Assembly (NCBI RefSeq): GCF_003569785.1
Contig: NZ_KZ983992.1
Coordinates: 123,080 to 187,079 of the forward strand
Length of the DNA stretch: 64,000 bases
Source: Leucobacter sp. wl10
GTDB taxonomy: Bacteria; Actinomycetota; Actinomycetes; Actinomycetales; Microbacteriaceae
Direction: 5' to 3'
In this document: piece after piece, positions 6,365-14,992 of the stretch
How the letters are laid out: the number at the start of each line of letters is the position of its first letter
Numbering within the stretch: position 1 is the stretch's first letter
The notes under the pieces: generated by a model
What the model was told of the DNA's origin: nothing
The model's input: the letters and a program-made list of their open reading frames with translations, nothing else
Database searches by the model: none
Program-made: the position numbers and the translations under genes

Positions 6365-9300
6365 ATGATCCCCACCCCTGACGATGCGACCCGTGAGGGG
6401 CGCGAATCATCCTCTGGCCGGAGACGGAGGCGCCTGGGCGCCCTCGCCATGACCGCAGCCGTCGCGACGGGCCTCGGCTCGTTGATCGCGGCGCCCGCAG
6501 TCGCCGCACCGACGGGGACCGGAGTCGTCATCAACGAGGCGTACCTGTCCGGCGGCAGCGCCGGGGCGGCGTTCACGAACAAGTTCGTCGAGCTCTACAA
6601 CCCCACGACCGAGGCGATCGCCCTGGACGGGATGTCGCTGCAGTACCGCTCCGCCTCCGGAACCGGCGCGTCCACGAGCGTGCTGCCGCTGTCGGGCGAG
6701 ATCGCGGCCGGAGGCTACTTCCTCGTGCAGGGCGGCAGCAACGGCGCCGGCGGCGAAGCGCTGCCCGCCCCGGACGCCACGGCCGGCGGCCTGAACCCGA
6801 GCGGAACGGGCGGCACGATCGCGCTGGTGCAGGACGCCGCCGCGGTCGCGCTGCCGACCGGTTCCCTCGCGGGCGCCTCTGGCGTCATCGACGCGCTCGG
6901 CTACGGCACCTCGAACACCTTCGAGGGCGCGGCGGCGGCCGGGCCCCAGAACAACACCGATGTGAAGTCGCTGAACCGCACGGGCGGCGCCGACACCGAC
7001 GACAACAGCGCCGACTTCTCGCTCTCGGCGACGATCACCCCGCAGAACTCGGGGGACGGAAGCGGCACCGATCCGGGCACGGACCCGGGCACCGATCCCG
7101 GCACGAACCCCGGCGCCGACCCGGGCGGCGCCCAGACGGTCTCCATCGCCGAGGTGCAGGGCACCGGAGACGTCTCCCCGATGGACGGACAGACGGTCAC
7201 CGTCGAGGGCGTGGTGACGGGCGACTACCGCACCGGCGGCTACAAGGGCATCGCCATCCAGACGCAGGGCTCCGGCGGAACGGAAGACGCGACGCCCGGA
7301 GCATCCGACGGCATCTTCGTCTTCCTGAACAACCTGGCCGTCGGCGATCCGCAGATCGGCGACCGGGTCTCCGTCACGGGACAGGTCGGCGAGTACTACG
7401 GGCAGACGCAGATCGCTCCCGCGAACGCCGGCGCGGTGGAGCTGGTCGAGGCCGGCGTCGGCGTGCCGGAGCCGACGCCCCTGCCCGGCGACGTGGTGGG
7501 CGCAGGCCGCGAGGCATACGAGAATCAGCTCGTCGCGCCGGAGGGCGCCTACCTCGTGGCCTCATCGCACCAGCTCTACAACTACGGCACGCTGTGGCTG
7601 AACCCCGGCGCGCTCAACGTCAAGAGCACCGAGCAGGCGCGTCCGGGCTCCGAGGCCGACGCGATCGCCAAGGCGAACCGCGCATCGCGCATCCTGTTGG
7701 ACGACGGCTGGTCGCTGCAGCTGAACAACGCCGCGCACACCGGTGAGCAGCCGTACTACACGAAGGACGCCGTCGTGCGCAACGGCGACGCGGTCGAGTT
7801 CGCCCAGCGCGGTTACATTCTGCAGTGGGGCTTCAACGACTGGCGGCTGCAGCCCGTCGTGCCGATCGACGACTCCAGCGATGCCCAGTACAGGGCGACC
7901 TTCACGGCGAACAACCCGCGACCGACGGCGCCGCCGGAGGTGGGCGGCGACCTGCAGGTGGCGGCGTTCAACGCCAACAACTACTTCACGACCCTGAAGA
8001 GCGAGAGCTCGAACGCGCGCGGCGCGAAGGATGCCGGGCAGTTCGCGACCCAGAAGTCCAAGACCGTCGCGGCGATCAACGGGCTCGACGCCGAGGTCGT
8101 CACGCTCCTGGAGATCGAGAACTCCGTCAAGTTCGGCAAGCCGGCGGACAGCGCGCTGAAGGACCTCGTCTCGGGCCTGAACGCCGAGCTCGGCTCGGAG
8201 CAGTGGGCGTACGTTCCGACGCCGAAGGCGCTGACCGATGCCGCGACCACCGACTACATCACGAACGCGATCATCTACAAGAAGGACGCCGTCGCGCCCG
8301 TCGGCGACGCGGTGACGGTCAGCGATGAGACGGTGTGGGGCAACGCGCGCGAGCCGATCGCGCAGACCTTCGACGCGAACGGCCGGATCGTCAGCGTGAT
8401 CGCCAACCACTTCAAGTCGAAGTCGCCGCCGAAGGGCGCCGGAGAAGAGCCCGCCGACGGACAGGGCTTCTTCAACGAGGATCGCGTGAAGCAGGCGCAG
8501 TCGGTGCTCGAGCTCTCGAAGACCGTGCAGCAGGCGTCCGGCAGCGACGACGTGCTGCTGGCCGGCGACTTCAACTCCTACGCGAAGGAGGACCCGGTCA
8601 ACGTGTTCGCTCAGGCGGGCTGGACCGACCTGCTGCCGGCGAATGCCGACGGCCAGTACGCGTACACGTTCGACGGTGAGCGCGGATCGCTCGTCCGCGT
8701 CATCGCCTCGCCCTCGCTCGTGGGCTCGATCACCGGTGCGGGCGCGTGGGCGATCAACTCGGCGGAGTGGGGCGATCGCGGTTACGCCTTCGGCGCGGCC
8801 GAGGCCGGGAGCCCGTACCGCTCCAGCGACCACGACCCGGTCACGGTCGGGCTGTCCGCCCAGGCGGGCCCGGTCGACGTCGACATCGCCACGATCAACG
8901 ACTTCCACGGCCGGATCGAGGCGGACGGCGCGTCGGCGGGGGCCGCCGTGCTGGCCGGTGCCGTGAAGCAGCAGCGCGAGGCGAACCCGAACACGATCTT
9001 CGCCGCCGCGGGCGACCTGATCAACGCGTCGACGTTCACCTCGTTCATCCTCGACGACAACCCGACGATCGACGCGCTCAACGCCGCCGGTCTCGAGGTC
9101 AGCGCCCCGGGCAACCACGAGTTCGACCGGGGCTGGGACGACCTGCGCGGCCGCGTGCAGGATCGCGCCGACTGGGAGTACGTCTCCTCGAACGTGTTCT
9201 CGACCGAGACCGGCAAGCCCGCGCTCGCACCGAGCTGGGTGAAGAACGTCGGCGGCGTCCGCGTCGGGTTCGTCGGCGCGGTCACCGAGGAGCTCGGCTC

Positions 9301-11149
9301 GCTGGTGTCGCCGGACGGCATCGCGAACCTCGACGTGCGCAGCATCGCCGACTCGGTGAACGCCGCGGCCGACGACCTGCGTGACGGCGACGAGTCCAAC
9401 GGCGAGGCCGATGTCGTGATCCTGCTGGTGCACGAGGGCGCGACGACCACCGACGTCTCGAGCATCACGCCCGAGTCGCCGCTCGGCAGGATCGTGAACG
9501 GGGTCGACTCCGACGTCAACGCGATCGTCTCCGCGCACACGCACCTCGCCTACAACCAGGTCATCGACGGCCGACCGGTCGTCTCGGCCGGGCAGTACGG
9601 TCAGAACTTCGGGCTGATGGATCTGCAGGTCGATCCGAAGACGAAGAAGCTGCTGTCGATCAACAACGAGATCAAGCCGCTCACCAAGGACGGCAAGCCG
9701 CTGTACGAGCCGGTGGCCGAGGTGCAGAAGATCGTCGATGACGCGAAGAAGCAGGCCGATGTCGTAGGCGCCAAGAAGGTCGGCGAGATCACCGCCGACC
9801 TCAACCGGGCGCGGCAGAGCGACGGCACGACCGAGAACCGCGGTGGCGAATCGACGCTCGGCAACTTCGTCGCCGACGTGCAGAAGCAGTCGACCGGCGC
9901 AGACCTGGCGGTGATGAATCCGGGCGGACTGCGCACCGACCTCACGTACGCGTCGAGCGGGGGATCCGACCCCGACGGCAACGTGACCTACCGGGAGGCG
10001 GCGACCGTGCAGCCGTTCGCGAACACTCTGGTCACGTTCGACCTCACCGGCGCGCAGTTGAAGCAGGTGCTCGAGGAGCAGTGGCAGCCGGCGAGCGCGA
10101 GCCGGCCGTTCCTGAAGCTCGGGGTCTCCAGGGAGCTGGTGTACACCTACGATCCGACCGCCGAGGCAGGCTCACGCATCACCTCGATGCTGCTGAACGG
10201 CGAACCGGTCGACCCGGAGGCCGCCTACCGTGTCGCGGCGAACTCGTTCCTCGCGGCCGGCGGTGACAACTTCACCACCCTCGCCGACGGCGTGAACCGG
10301 AAGGACAGCGGCAAGATCGACCTGCAGTCGATGGTCGACTGGTTCTCCCAGAACACCACCGCGACCCCGGATGACTCGCAGCGCGCGGTGGGCGTCGTCC
10401 TCGACGCGGCCCCGGCCGGCGGGTACCCGGCCGGATCCGAGGTCACCGTCGCGCTGTCGTCGCTGGCGTTCAGCGGCGGCGAGCCGGCGCCCGGAGCGGT
10501 GACCCTCGCCCTCGGCGACACCGTGCTGGCCACCGGCGAGGTGGACCCGACCGCGGTGGACACCGGAGACGAGGGCGGCCGTGCGACGCTGACCTTCACG
10601 GTTCCCGCCGGCGCGGCCGGCGCGCAGCAGCTCACCGCGAGCGTCGCGGGAACCGGCACGACCGCGCAGATCCCCGTGAAGTTCGCCGAGGCCCCCGCAG
10701 CAGGCCCCGAGGTGAAGCTCGACGCCGCCAGCGTCGAGGCAGGCGGCACGGTCACCGTCGCAGGCTCGGGCTTCGAGCCCGGCAGCGAGGTCGCCTTCGA
10801 GCTGCGGTCCGACCCGGTCGGGGTCGGCGCCGCGCGCGTCGGCGGCGACGGATCGTTCCAGAGCATCGTCACCGTCCCCGCGGACACGCCCGCCGGCGAT
10901 CACCAGCTCGTGGTGATCGCCGCCGACGGCACCGAGATCGCCACGCCGCTGACGGTGACCGCGGCGAACGGCGGCGGGAACGGCGGTACCGGAGAAACGC
11001 CGGCAGCCGGTGGCGGCACCGGTGCGGGCGGCTCGGGCGGCCCGCTCGCCACCACCGGTGGCGATTCCCCCGCGCCTTACGTCGTGATCGCAGCGCTCCT
11101 GATGGTGCTCGGGGCCGCGCTGGTCGCTCGACGGCTCCGGCGAGGCTGA
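6365..11149 (+). CDS. Very large secreted, wall-anchored nuclease / 5'-nucleotidase (LTD + EEP + 5'-nucleotidase domains)
   Basis: Predicted 1594-aa exported enzyme for scavenging nucleic acids and phosphate. Order: Arg-rich signal peptide to about residue 48 (ending AVAAPT); lamin-tail domain about 52-170 (VVINEAYLSGGS); DPGT-repeat linker about 232-255; OB-fold and exonuclease/endonuclease/phosphatase region about 256-833 (LAGDFNSY, SSDHDPV); calcineurin-type 5'-nucleotidase domain from about 838 (INDFHGRIE, GNHEFDRGW) and its C-terminal nucleoside domain to about 1344; Ig-like/beta domains to about 1530; then LATTG near 1561, a hydrophobic helix and RRLRRG. LATTG fits the LAxTG signal of class E sortases. 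The ATG follows GAGGAGAG. Its strong terminator is at 11160-11208. Confidence 0.9.
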   Translation: MIPTPDDATREGRESSSGRRRRRLGALAMTAAVATGLGSLIAAPAVAAPTGTGVVINEAYLSGGSAGAAFTNKFVELYNPTTEAIALDGMSLQYRSASGTGASTSVLPLSGEIAAGGYFLVQGGSNGAGGEALPAPDATAGGLNPSGTGGTIALVQDAAAVALPTGSLAGASGVIDALGYGTSNTFEGAAAAGPQNNTDVKSLNRTGGADTDDNSADFSLSATITPQNSGDGSGTDPGTDPGTDPGTNPGADPGGAQTVSIAEVQGTGDVSPMDGQTVTVEGVVTGDYRTGGYKGIAIQTQGSGGTEDATPGASDGIFVFLNNLAVGDPQIGDRVSVTGQVGEYYGQTQIAPANAGAVELVEAGVGVPEPTPLPGDVVGAGREAYENQLVAPEGAYLVASSHQLYNYGTLWLNPGALNVKSTEQARPGSEADAIAKANRASRILLDDGWSLQLNNAAHTGEQPYYTKDAVVRNGDAVEFAQRGYILQWGFNDWRLQPVVPIDDSSDAQYRATFTANNPRPTAPPEVGGDLQVAAFNANNYFTTLKSESSNARGAKDAGQFATQKSKTVAAINGLDAEVVTLLEIENSVKFGKPADSALKDLVSGLNAELGSEQWAYVPTPKALTDAATTDYITNAIIYKKDAVAPVGDAVTVSDETVWGNAREPIAQTFDANGRIVSVIANHFKSKSPPKGAGEEPADGQGFFNEDRVKQAQSVLELSKTVQQASGSDDVLLAGDFNSYAKEDPVNVFAQAGWTDLLPANADGQYAYTFDGERGSLVRVIASPSLVGSITGAGAWAINSAEWGDRGYAFGAAEAGSPYRSSDHDPVTVGLSAQAGPVDVDIATINDFHGRIEADGASAGAAVLAGAVKQQREANPNTIFAAAGDLINASTFTSFILDDNPTIDALNAAGLEVSAPGNHEFDRGWDDLRGRVQDRADWEYVSSNVFSTETGKPALAPSWVKNVGGVRVGFVGAVTEELGSLVSPDGIANLDVRSIADSVNAAADDLRDGDESNGEADVVILLVHEGATTTDVSSITPESPLGRIVNGVDSDVNAIVSAHTHLAYNQVIDGRPVVSAGQYGQNFGLMDLQVDPKTKKLLSINNEIKPLTKDGKPLYEPVAEVQKIVDDAKKQADVVGAKKVGEITADLNRARQSDGTTENRGGESTLGNFVADVQKQSTGADLAVMNPGGLRTDLTYASSGGSDPDGNVTYREAATVQPFANTLVTFDLTGAQLKQVLEEQWQPASASRPFLKLGVSRELVYTYDPTAEAGSRITSMLLNGEPVDPEAAYRVAANSFLAAGGDNFTTLADGVNRKDSGKIDLQSMVDWFSQNTTATPDDSQRAVGVVLDAAPAGGYPAGSEVTVALSSLAFSGGEPAPGAVTLALGDTVLATGEVDPTAVDTGDEGGRATLTFTVPAGAAGAQQLTASVAGTGTTAQIPVKFAEAPAAGPEVKLDAASVEAGGTVTVAGSGFEPGSEVAFELRSDPVGVGAARVGGDGSFQSIVTVPADTPAGDHQLVVIAADGTEIATPLTVTAANGGGNGGTGETPAAGGGTGAGGSGGPLATTGGDSPAPYVVIAALLMVLGAALVARRLRRG

Positions 11150-11159
11150 CACCTCGCGA

Positions 11160-11208
11160 CGCGTGCCTGCGGCCGCCGCCCCACCCGGGCGGCGGCCGCA
11201 GGCACGCG
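11160..11208. terminator. Strong perfect hairpin terminator, probably bidirectional
   Basis: Two perfect 22-bp arms (11160-11181 and 11187-11208) flank the 5-nt loop CACCC. The hairpin starts 11 bp after the nucleotidase stop and lies 32 bp beyond the end of the convergent ACR3-like gene. There is no T-run, as is common for actinobacterial terminators. Confidence 0.85.
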
Positions 11209-11239
11209 GGCCTCGATCATCGCCGTCGAAGTGCCCGCT

Positions 11240-12259
11240 TCATCTGCGATCCGCGTCGATCCCTGAAGGAATCGCAGCCTCAGCCGAACCTCGCACGAGA
11301 CGCGGGATCAGCCGGACGAAGACCACCATGACGATGAGTTCGACGAGCGTCTGAGTGACGACCACCAGGGGGGCCAGGTCGAACTTCGCCGGAAGAGCCA
11401 GCACGAGGGGGAGAACGACCAGGGAGTTCCGCGTCGCGCCGCTGAACACGATGCTTCTCGTGCCCGGAAGATCAAGGCGAGCAATACGACCCGCGCCCGC
11501 GCCGATGGGGATCATGACCGCGGCGAACAACACGTAGATGGGCACGGTGAGCAGCAGCGATCCGAGCTGCGCTCCCACCCCGGCGATCTGCGAAGCGACC
11601 ACGATCGCCAGGGTGAGCACCATCAACGGCACCATCGCGTCCGTCACGATCTTCTGCGCCTTCGCGCCCCAGCGAGTGCGGCCGGCTGCGAGCTGTGTGA
11701 GGCCGGCGGCTATGAGAGGGATCGCGATGATGAGCACGAACGCCTCGACGAACGGAGCGAACTCGACGGACTGAACGAATTCTGCACCGACGAACAGCCA
11801 GAGGTAGAGGGGGAGCAGGAGCATCTGGGTGATCATGAGCAGGGGGGCCGCGACGAGCAGTCGCTCCTCGCTGCCTCCCGCCAGCCCGCTGAAGACGATG
11901 ACGTAGTCGATGCACGGAGTGAGCAGCACGAACAGCACTCCGACGAGGAGCACCTGGTCATTGGCTACGAACCTCGACAGCAGGAAGACCACCACGGGCA
12001 CGACGAGGAAGTTCACGGCGAAGATCGTGACCAGGAATCTCCAGTCCCGGAAGGAGTGACCGATCCTGCCGAATGGAATGCCGAGGAACGTGGCGTAGAG
12101 CAGCACCGCGAGCGCGGGGTGGATGGCCGTCTCGGCTGGGTGTGCGAGCCCCGGGATGACCAAGCCCAGGATCGCGCCGAGGGCCATTCCGCCAAGGTAT
12201 AGCGCTACCTGGTGCCGTTCCATCCACGCCACACTCGTTTGCATATCAACGGACCTCAT
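11240..12259 (-). CDS. ACR3/SBF-family membrane transporter, probable arsenite-type efflux permease
   Basis: Integral membrane protein of 339 aa with about ten hydrophobic segments in the bile acid:Na+ symporter/ACR3 superfamily. A central-helix Cys sits in VLLTPCIDY (Cys116), the place where ACR3 proteins carry the Cys needed for arsenite transport. The late conserved block VFSGATRNSLVVLPLVLALP is also present. Start ATG 12259 has GAGGT upstream; an in-frame ATG at 12244 is an alternative. It lies 80 bp downstream of the ferredoxin gene on the same strand, so both are probably controlled by the divergent MerR protein. No arsR, arsC or arsenite methyltransferase is nearby, so the substrate (arsenite, antimonite or an organic anion) is inferred. 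Confidence 0.75.
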   Translation of the reverse strand: MRSVDMQTSVAWMERHQVALYLGGMALGAILGLVIPGLAHPAETAIHPALAVLLYATFLGIPFGRIGHSFRDWRFLVTIFAVNFLVVPVVVFLLSRFVANDQVLLVGVLFVLLTPCIDYVIVFSGLAGGSEERLLVAAPLLMITQMLLLPLYLWLFVGAEFVQSVEFAPFVEAFVLIIAIPLIAAGLTQLAAGRTRWGAKAQKIVTDAMVPLMVLTLAIVVASQIAGVGAQLGSLLLTVPIYVLFAAVMIPIGAGAGRIARLDLPGTRSIVFSGATRNSLVVLPLVLALPAKFDLAPLVVVTQTLVELIVMVVFVRLIPRLVRGSAEAAIPSGIDADRR

Positions 12260-12339
12260 TCTGACCTCATCGGGTTCGGGCGGTTCCCGACTGCGGCCGG
12301 CTCGACGCCGGTCCGGCGGCGTGTGCCGCTGTCGGTTAC

Positions 12340-12666
12340 TTACTCGGGCTGATGCTGCGGGGGAAGCGCAGCGACGATCGGGTGATCCCTGGGGATGGGG
12401 CCGACCTTCGCCGCGCCGCCGGGGGAGCCGAGGTCGTCGAAGAACTCGACGTTCGCGGTGTAGTAGTCGGCCCACTGCTCGGGGAGATCGTCCTCGTAGT
12501 AGATCGCCTCGACCGGGCAGACGGGTTCGCACGCGCCGCAGTCCACGCATTCGTCGGGGTGGATGTAGAGCATCCGCTCGCCTTCGTAGATGCAGTCCAC
12601 CGGGCACTCGTCGACACAGGCGCGGTCTTTCACGTCGACGCAGGGCAGGGCAATCACGTATGTCAC
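12340..12666 (-). CDS. fdxA: 7Fe ferredoxin FdxA ([3Fe-4S][4Fe-4S])
   Basis: Small acidic electron carrier of 108 aa. From the GTG at 12666 the Cys are at 9, 17, 21, 25 and 40, 43, 46, 50: the second site is [12 protein letters not shown] and the first [17 protein letters not shown], the mycobacterial/Thermus-type 7Fe pattern. The C-terminal tail ([14 protein letters not shown]) is typical. GTG 12666 fits the family start and has a GGTGG-like site; GTG 12672 is also in frame. A MerR-type promoter with a 19-bp spacer precedes it, so expression is probably stress-induced. It may carry electrons in an oxidative or metal stress response; its partner is not in this operon. Confidence 0.92.
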   Translation of the reverse strand: MTYVIALPCVDVKDRACVDECPVDCIYEGERMLYIHPDECVDCGACEPVCPVEAIYYEDDLPEQWADYYTANVEFFDDLGSPGGAAKVGPIPRDHPIVAALPPQHQPE

Positions 12667-12674
12667 GTTCACCA

Positions 12675-12705
12675 CCCTAAACCTTAGAGCCGAGTTGAAG
12701 GTCAA
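12675..12705 (-). promoter_or_regulatory. MerR-type promoter/operator of fdxA, overlapping the merR promoter
   Basis: On the minus strand a -35 TTGACC (12705-12700) and a -10-like TTAGGG (12680-12675) are separated by exactly 19 bp, the over-long spacer of MerR-activated promoters. The spacer is bounded by an interrupted dyad, ACCTT at 12681-12685 and AAGGT at 12698-12702. On the plus strand TTGAAG (12695-12700), a 17-bp spacer and TAGAGT (12718-12723) form a normal promoter for merR, so one bound dimer would cover both. Confidence 0.75.
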
Positions 12706-12729
12706 GTCGGCTGCATCTAGAGTCGACGC

Positions 12730-13161
12730 ATGGGCATGAAGATCTCAGAGGTGGAAGCGCGCAGCGGCGTTCCGGCCAGCACGCTGCGCTACTACGAGTC
12801 TCTTGGACTGCTCGCGCCGCGGCGCTCCGATAACGGCTACCGGGCGTTCACCGAGAGCGACATCCAACGTCTCGATTTCATCGGCTCTGCGAAGCAGCTG
12901 GGTCTGGAGCTCCCCGAGATTCTCGACCTGCTGGTGCTCGCGGACGCGGGCACCTGCACCGGCGTCAAGGCCTCCCTTCAGCCGGTGCTCACGGGCCGGC
13001 TCGAAGAGGTGGATCGACAGATCGCCGCACTGTCCCGGTTGCGCGACCATCTCGTCTCCGCGCGAGATCACGTCGTGTCCTGTCCCGACAGCGACGAGCC
13101 CTGCAGGTCAGAGTGCGCGTTCAAGGTGCTGGCGAGAACGCAGACCGCGCACCAGGGGTAG
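12730..13161 (+). CDS. MerR-family transcriptional regulator with C-terminal Cys cluster
   Basis: Protein of 143 aa with a MerR winged helix at 3-70 ([24 protein letters not shown]) and a dimerisation helix at about 85-115. Cys76 precedes the long helix and Cys118, Cys125 and Cys129 form C-x6-C-x3-C at the effector end, compatible with metal, metalloid or redox sensing. It differs from the SoxR C-x2-C-x-C-x5-C pattern. The 19-bp-spacer promoter of the divergent fdxA/ACR3-like operon is its likely target. TAGAGT at 12718-12723 is 6 nt before the ATG, implying a leaderless mRNA; ATG 12736 is a second possible start. Confidence 0.88.
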   Translation: MGMKISEVEARSGVPASTLRYYESLGLLAPRRSDNGYRAFTESDIQRLDFIGSAKQLGLELPEILDLLVLADAGTCTGVKASLQPVLTGRLEEVDRQIAALSRLRDHLVSARDHVVSCPDSDEPCRSECAFKVLARTQTAHQG

Positions 13162-13182
13162 AGCGGCGTCACTGCTCGCGCT

Positions 13183-13218
13183 GCGGGGCGGGATCCCCGT
13201 TTCCCGACCCCGCCCCGC
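13183..13218. terminator. Bidirectional hairpin between merR and the SnoaL-like gene
   Basis: Perfect 10-bp GC-rich arms (GCGGGGCGGG at 13183-13192 and its complement at 13209-13218) with a 16-nt loop, placed between two convergent genes. Confidence 0.6.
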
Positions 13219-13229
13219 TGGAGCGGTGT

Positions 13230-13634
13230 CTACTCGGCCGCGCCCCAGAACGCGTCTTCGGCCGGGCCGTCCTCGGAGAAGAGGCGCACCTCGGCGATCT
13301 CGCCGGCGCGCACCGTGAGCAGGTCGACGCCCGCCATGTCCATCGCCGCGCCGTCGCGGGCGCCGGTGAACCGCACGGGAACTGCCACGAGCTCACCGTT
13401 GGCCATGGCCGGACCGGTGACCGCCAGCCGGAAGGTGCCCTGGCTGACCTCCATCATGCCGCCGAGCAGCGCCCCGACCCCCTCGACGCCGTTGTGGTCG
13501 CCCGAGAACCGGTTGGCGCCCGGCTGGTGCCACACGACACCCGCCCCGAACATGCCCATCGCCGCGGGGACGTCGCCCGAACCCAGCGCCTCGAAGTAGG
13601 CGTTCGCAACCTCGATCGGGGACTTCTCGCTCAT
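13230..13634 (-). CDS. SnoaL-like / nuclear transport factor 2-fold protein
   Basis: Small alpha+beta-barrel protein of 134 aa. The opening helix (IEVANAYFEALGSGDVPAAMGMF) and the following WHQPGANRFSG are characteristic of SnoaL-like ketosteroid-isomerase relatives, which act as isomerases, hydrolases or ligand-binding proteins. Nothing in the sequence fixes the reaction. ATG 13634 has GGAGAG about 8 nt upstream; an in-frame ATG lies at 13649. It is divergent from a HxlR regulator with a dyad in the shared control region, so it is probably that regulator's target. Confidence 0.75.
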   Translation of the reverse strand: MSEKSPIEVANAYFEALGSGDVPAAMGMFGAGVVWHQPGANRFSGDHNGVEGVGALLGGMMEVSQGTFRLAVTGPAMANGELVAVPVRFTGARDGAAMDMAGVDLLTVRAGEIAEVRLFSEDGPAEDAFWGAAE

Positions 13635-13701
13635 CTCAATACTCTCCATTCGTTCCGTCTTCCGGTGCTCGCACTGCCCTGAGCGTGTGCGATACTCCCA
13701 T

Positions 13702-13738
13702 TAGTGCACATGCTGCATCGGTTACGTCAACTGCACTA
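13702..13738. promoter_or_regulatory. Inverted repeat in the SnoaL/hxlR control region
   Basis: TAGTGCA (13702-13708) and its exact complement (13732-13738) are separated by 23 bp, upstream of both divergent genes. A HxlR dimer site is plausible. Confidence 0.4.
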
Positions 13739-13754
13739 CAGGAACGGGGCGAAG

Positions 13755-14087
13755 ATGGATCAGGCCGACCTTCCCGAGTGCGGCGTCGCCCGGTTTCTGA
13801 TGCTGTTCGACGGCCCGTGGGCGACGCTCATCATCCGCGAGCTCATGCACGGTCCGCACCGCTTCGGCGAACTCCGAGATGCCCTGCCGGGTATCAGCGC
13901 CCACACCCTGACCAACCGCCTGCGCCTGTTCGAGGCGCGGGGCATCGTCACGCGCACCGCGTACCCCGAGATTCCGCCCCGCGTCGTCTACGAGCTGACG
14001 GATCTCGGATGGCAGCTGCGCCCCGTGCTCGACGCCATGTACGAGTGGGGGATGAACGCCCCCGTCTCCGCGTTCACGCCGACGTAG
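13755..14087 (+). CDS. HxlR-family winged-helix transcriptional regulator
   Basis: About 110 aa with the HxlR core: a Cys close to the N-terminus (LPECGVARFL), then GPWATLIIRELMHGPHRFGELRDALPGISAHTLTNRLRLFEARGIV, matching the recognition helix and wing of the family, and a C-terminal dimer helix ending EWG. ATG 13755 follows AGGAACGGGG; upstream ATGs at 13704 and 13710 are possible. Many HxlR proteins sense electrophiles or oxidants through an N-terminal Cys, as Cys9 here could. It is divergent from the SnoaL-like gene. Confidence 0.88.
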   Translation: MDQADLPECGVARFLMLFDGPWATLIIRELMHGPHRFGELRDALPGISAHTLTNRLRLFEARGIVTRTAYPEIPPRVVYELTDLGWQLRPVLDAMYEWGMNAPVSAFTPT

Positions 14088-14370
14088 ACCGACCGCGGAT
14101 CCGGAAGCCCAGCGAACCGCCGAGTCGCCATCGAAACCGCGAGATGTCACGGAGATCTCCGGATCGCTCGAGGCCTTGGGGCCGCTCGGCGAAGGGGTCC
14201 GCTCCGCAGGGAGCCGGTCTCCCAGAGGAAGGCACGGTCAACGCGCTCGTCGCGCTGACGATCGATGGAAGCCGGGGCGCGAGCGGCCCCGGTTCTGGCG
14301 CCCCGGAAGAGCCCGGTCCGCGACCCTTCCGGACCGCACCCGCCATGCGGCGGTCTTGCGGCGGCCCCGG
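14088..14370. other. Gene-free stretch between the hxlR and tetR genes
   Basis: 283 bp up to the TetR operator (332 bp to the tetR start). Open frames here have no ribosome site and no recognisable protein pattern. No hairpin, repeat or RNA gene was seen. Confidence 0.4.
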
Positions 14371-14396
14371 AGCTAGGTAGACTGGTCTACCTAGCT
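14371..14396. promoter_or_regulatory. Perfect palindromic TetR operator overlapping a -10 box
   Basis: A 26-bp element has perfect 12-bp arms (AGCTAGGTAGAC and complement) around TG. A TAGACT -10 box lies inside it (14378-14383), so a bound repressor would block transcription of tetR and the coupled exporter gene. Confidence 0.75.
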
Positions 14397-14419
14397 CGTC
14401 GAACAGAGGTGAGGCTCTC

Positions 14420-14992
14420 ATGGCAGACGGATCCGGATCCGCCCGGGAGCGGCTGCTCGAGGCCGCGGCGCGCGAGTTCTATGCGCGCGGGATCGTCGCG
14501 ACCGGGATCGACACCATCACCGCCGCCGCCGGTGTCGCGAAGCAGAGCCTCTACAACAACTTCGCCTCGAAGGGCGAGCTCGTGCTCGCGTACGTGCGCG
14601 CCCGCGACCAGGAGTGGTTCGAGCTGTATCGCGGGCGCGCGGTGGAGGCCTCCGGGCCGCGCGAGCGGGTGCTCGCCGTGTTCGACGCCTACGTCGACCA
14701 CGCCGAGGCGGCGTACGAGCACCGCTTCCGGGGGTGCGGGCTGCTCAACGCGGCGGCCGAGCTCGAAGCCGACGATCCGGCGCGCACCGCGGTCCGCGAG
14801 CACAAGGAGCAGGTCGAGCGACTGCTCCGCGAGCACCTCGCGGAACTGACCGATCCGGAGCGCGCGGCGGCCATCGCCGAGCACCTCTGCTTCCTCCTCG
14901 AGGGGGCCACGGCCCGAGCCGGGCTCGAGGGGGTGCCCGCGCGCCTGCTGCGCGCCCGCGGCATCGCGGCCGGGTTGCTGGACGCGCTGTGA
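14420..14992 (+). CDS. TetR-family transcriptional repressor
   Basis: 190 aa. Residues 8-55 form the TetR DNA-binding domain (RERLLEAAAREFYARGIVATGIDTITAAAGVAKQSLYNNF in the usual helix order). The C-terminal ligand domain has a GCGLLNAAAEL segment as in the YcdC/TetR_C_11 type. A GAGGTGAGG ribosome site precedes the ATG. The stop overlaps the next GTG by 4 bp, so regulator and EamA transporter are co-translated, and the palindrome at 14371-14396 is the probable autoregulatory site. The inducer is unknown but is probably a substrate of the transporter. Confidence 0.9.
   Translation: MADGSGSARERLLEAAAREFYARGIVATGIDTITAAAGVAKQSLYNNFASKGELVLAYVRARDQEWFELYRGRAVEASGPRERVLAVFDAYVDHAEAAYEHRFRGCGLLNAAAELEADDPARTAVREHKEQVERLLREHLAELTDPERAAAIAEHLCFLLEGATARAGLEGVPARLLRARGIAAGLLDAL

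Noticed and set aside
7562..9544. 660-codon minus-strand frame inside the nucleotidase gene
   Set aside because: Arg/Val/Asp-rich composition typical of an antisense frame; the plus strand carries clear EEP and 5'-nucleotidase motifs.
11160..11208. Transposon end or attachment site
   Set aside because: The 22-bp inverted repeat has a 5-nt loop and sits between two convergent gene ends, which fits a terminator better.
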